A model generated the notes under the pieces. The model was not told where the DNA came from, did not search any database, and saw nothing but the letters and a program-made list of their open reading frames with translations. Shown here in pieces: positions 4,588 to 6,549 of a stretch of DNA of 6,549 bases (positions are counted from its first letter, which is position 1; every line of letters starts with the position of its first letter). The stretch comes from Candidatus Sulfopaludibacter sp. SbA3. Lineage in GTDB: Bacteria; Acidobacteriota; Terriglobia; 20CM-2-55-15. Both the position numbers and the translations under genes were made by a program. The stretch is taken from positions 1 through 6,549 of the forward strand of contig CAMAWS010000195.1 of the NCBI GenBank assembly GCA_945861845.1, written 5' to 3'.

Positions 4588-5766
4588 TTAGCCGCCGTCG
4601 CCGGGATCCTCGTCAGATCCCGCCCATGGTGTGGCATCTTCCGGGTTGTCCAGGTAGCCATGCGGCAAAGCCACCTTCTGAACGCCTGAGGTCTTGCCCC
4701 GCACAACCCGCATGGCAGACGGCGGAAATGGCTGCGTGCGGTCGACATCCGCGAATAGCTCGACCAACCCGGCAACCGTCTTGATCCGCATCAGATTGGA
4801 TCGCAACTCCGACGACATTCGAAATCCCTTCGTGTACCACGACGCGTGCCGCCTGAACGACTTCATGGCCAGTTGCTCGCCGAACCAGTCGGCGAGGCGC
4901 TGGGCATGATCGAACATGATGTCGAGCACCTCGCTGAATGTTGGAGGATTGGCGGGCGCCCGCCCGTTAAAAACGTCGGCAAGGTCTCGAAACAGCCACG
5001 GCCTGCCAAGGCATCCGCGGCCGACAATAACGCCGTCACACCCGGTCTGCCGTATCATTCGCAACGCATCCTCGGCTTCCCATATGTCACCGTTGCCAAG
5101 AACCGGGATGCGAATCGCGCGCTTGAGTTCGGAAATTGCATCCCACTCCGCATGACCGTGGTAGAGCTGTGCCGCCGTGCGCGCGTGCAAGCCAACCGCA
5201 GCGCAGCCTTCGTCTTCGGCCACGCGTCCGGCGATGAGATACGTAAGGTGGTTCTCGTTGATTCCCAGACGGAACTTTATAGTCACCGGCACAGATTGCG
5301 CATGCTGCACGGCGGCACGGACGATGTTTCTAAAAAGGTTCAACTTGAGAGGAATGGCGGCGCCGCCGCCCTTTCGCGTCACTTTCGGCACGGGGCAACC
5401 GAAATTCATGTCGAGGTGATCGATGCGGCCCTCATCCACGAGTCGCTTTACCGCCTCGCCCACGTAGTACGGATCGGTTCCATACAACTGCAGGCTGCGC
5501 GGAGCTTCTCCGGGACCAAAATCGGCAAGCTTAAGCGTCTTGTCGCGCCCATCAACCAGAGGCCGCGCGTTGATCATTTCGCTGACGTAGAGCCCGGCCC
5601 CGAAACGCCTGCACACATCGCGGAAAGGGTAATTCGTCACGCCGGCCATCGGCGCCAAAACTACAGGAGGCCAGACTTCGATGCCGCCAATCCGTACCGG
5701 CGGGAATTCTCCAGGCTGCGCCAGCTTCACATCGCGGTTTATGGCGCTTCGATATATTTCATCCAT
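4588..5766 (-). CDS. dusB: tRNA-dihydrouridine synthase (Dus family, DusB-like)
   Basis: This is a 392-residue cytoplasmic flavoenzyme that reduces uridine to dihydrouridine in tRNA, using FMN and NADPH. The TIM-barrel motifs are all present: LAPMAGVTNYPFR (37-49), SLQLYG (91-96), DMNFGCPVPKVTRKGGGAA (119-137) with catalytic C124, the FMN-contacting K164 in VTIKFRLG, GLHART (192-197), and the FMN-phosphate motifs GNGDI (224-228) and GVIVGRGCLGRPWLF (245-259). The helical RNA-binding domain follows (FRRHASWYTKGF, 304-315). It is longer than typical proteobacterial DusB (about 320 residues), with a tail reading QKVALPHGYLDNPED and ending in acidic and glycine residues, as in actinobacterial Dus proteins. 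The ATG at 5766 has only a poor ribosome site, but the core begins 30 residues later, so little else is plausible. The subfamily, and so which tRNA position is modified, is less certain than the enzyme class. Confidence 0.95.
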   Translation of the reverse strand: MDEIYRSAINRDVKLAQPGEFPPVRIGGIEVWPPVVLAPMAGVTNYPFRDVCRRFGAGLYVSEMINARPLVDGRDKTLKLADFGPGEAPRSLQLYGTDPYYVGEAVKRLVDEGRIDHLDMNFGCPVPKVTRKGGGAAIPLKLNLFRNIVRAAVQHAQSVPVTIKFRLGINENHLTYLIAGRVAEDEGCAAVGLHARTAAQLYHGHAEWDAISELKRAIRIPVLGNGDIWEAEDALRMIRQTGCDGVIVGRGCLGRPWLFRDLADVFNGRAPANPPTFSEVLDIMFDHAQRLADWFGEQLAMKSFRRHASWYTKGFRMSSELRSNLMRIKTVAGLVELFADVDRTQPFPPSAMRVVRGKTSGVQKVALPHGYLDNPEDATPWAGSDEDPGDGG

Positions 5767-5887
5767 GGGCTTCTTATGTTACAGCAACTTGATGGATCAT
5801 CCCGGAGCTAAACCCATACACAGCGATGGTTCGCGCAAAGGATCGCCGCGTGCACATGAGGACACTGAAGAAACAGGAGAAGTAACC

Positions 5888-6549
5888 ATGCGTAAATTCT
5901 TTGCAGTAGTTGTTGGCTTTTTGATGATTTCGAGTTTCAGTTTTGCGGCAGAAGGTCCTGGTTCAGGTAGATCCGATAAACCCAGGGACAGGCAAGAGGA
6001 TCGCGACGATCATGAGGACGGCGGACCAGTCCGGGCCGGCTACGCGATCATTACGCCAATGGCCACCACTACCGCCGCTAACGCGCCGGCGCTCGTCGTA
6101 TTTGCAACCTTCGGATTTCAAAAGGGCGACGAAACGACGCAGGCCGGTATCCTGCCGTCGGCACTTTCCAAGGATGCGATCATGTTCCTGAACACCCACG
6201 GAAAGCTTTCGCGCAATCTGGGAATAGGAATTACAAATCCAGGAACGGCGGCAGCAAACGTAACTTTCGCATTGTTTGACGACATGGGCCACAGTTCCGG
6301 CACACCGAAAACTGTCGCCGTCAAGGGAATGCAACAGACAGCGCAATTTGTGACCGGCATTTTCGGGGATCGCCCGGAGATACCTCGCAACCTGACAGGA
6401 ACGCTGCGGATTACTTCCGACATGCCAGTAGGAATTGTTGGACTTCGCTTCAGGGGATCAAACTTCAGCTCGCTCCCAATCACGAACTTGTCCCCCTCGA
6501 CTACGATTCCGCTCCGGGAAGGTGGAATCGGCGGATCCAACGCTGTCCT
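5888..6549 (+). CDS. Secreted protein of unknown function, acidobacterial-type repeat module (3' end missing)
   Basis: The reading frame is open from ATG 5888 to the window end (220 codons seen), so the C-terminus is not visible. AGGAGA seven bases upstream supports the start. Residues 1-21 are a signal peptide (RK, hydrophobic core, FSFAA). Residues 22-47 form a disordered, highly charged linker rich in D, R, E and G (for example DRQEDRDDHEDGG). From about residue 50 a beta-rich domain follows: ALVVFATFGFQ (68-78), LSRNLGIGITNPGTAAANVTFALFDDMG (107-134), TGTLRITSDMPVGIVGLRFRGSNFSSLPITN (170-200). The pattern 'TNPGT..ANVT..L.D..G ... GTLRI.SD.P..IVGLR' is one I associate with secreted acidobacterial proteins, often repeated or joined to other extracellular domains. 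No enzyme motif is visible. It is divergent from dus across a 121-base gap. Confidence 0.85.
   Translation, partial: MRKFFAVVVGFLMISSFSFAAEGPGSGRSDKPRDRQEDRDDHEDGGPVRAGYAIITPMATTTAANAPALVVFATFGFQKGDETTQAGILPSALSKDAIMFLNTHGKLSRNLGIGITNPGTAAANVTFALFDDMGHSSGTPKTVAVKGMQQTAQFVTGIFGDRPEIPRNLTGTLRITSDMPVGIVGLRFRGSNFSSLPITNLSPSTTIPLREGGIGGSNAV

Noticed and set aside
4846..5811. A 321-codon open frame on the plus strand opposite dus
   Set aside because: It is fully antisense to a gene with all Dus motifs, has no recognisable domain, and long antisense frames are expected in GC-rich coding DNA.
5767..5887. Promoters in the gap between dus and the secreted protein
   Set aside because: No pair of boxes with proper spacing stands out on either strand. 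Promoters must be here, but I cannot locate them.

Overview
The window reads as chromosomal DNA of a GC-rich environmental bacterium, most likely Acidobacteriota (Solibacter/Bryobacter-like). The evidence is indirect: modular short-hairpin repeats of a type common in that phylum, a small single-pass membrane protein of the DUF4845 type, and a secreted protein carrying a 'TNPGT...GTLRITSD.P..IVGLR' module that I associate with acidobacterial secreted proteins. No rRNA or other marker gene is present, so the assignment is an inference.

Positions 1-3083 hold a three-gene minus-strand operon of exported proteins. It is transcribed from a PQQ-type sugar/sorbosone dehydrogenase-like beta-propeller (1893-3083) into two tandem, paralogous metallo-beta-lactamase-fold hydrolases of subclass B3 type (977-1852 and 86-937). 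The gaps are only 40 and 39 bases, and all three products have a signal peptide predicted to end at about residue 24 (A|Q). A periplasmic oxidation followed by hydrolysis of the product, for example a lactone, would fit. True beta-lactamase activity is the other possibility. A perfect 10-bp hairpin lies just beyond the last gene.

Positions 3084-3219 are a short spacer dominated by an imperfect inverted repeat. It separates the operon from a small minus-strand pentapeptide-repeat protein (3220-3555).

Positions 3556-4258 contain no gene and are the structurally richest part of the window. A family of short hairpin modules is arranged as nested inverted copies. Inside them sits a 282-bp MITE-like element (3808-4089) with perfect 19-bp terminal inverted repeats (TIRs), flanked exactly by an 8-bp direct repeat, GAAACCCA. 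It has apparently inserted at the edge of an older repeat hairpin.

Positions 4259-6549 hold a small DUF4845-like membrane protein (+). It converges, with 2 bases between stop codons, on a tRNA-dihydrouridine synthase (-) whose motifs and C-terminal tail resemble the actinobacterial-type Dus. Divergent from dus is the 5' part of a secreted protein (+), which runs off the window at 6549.
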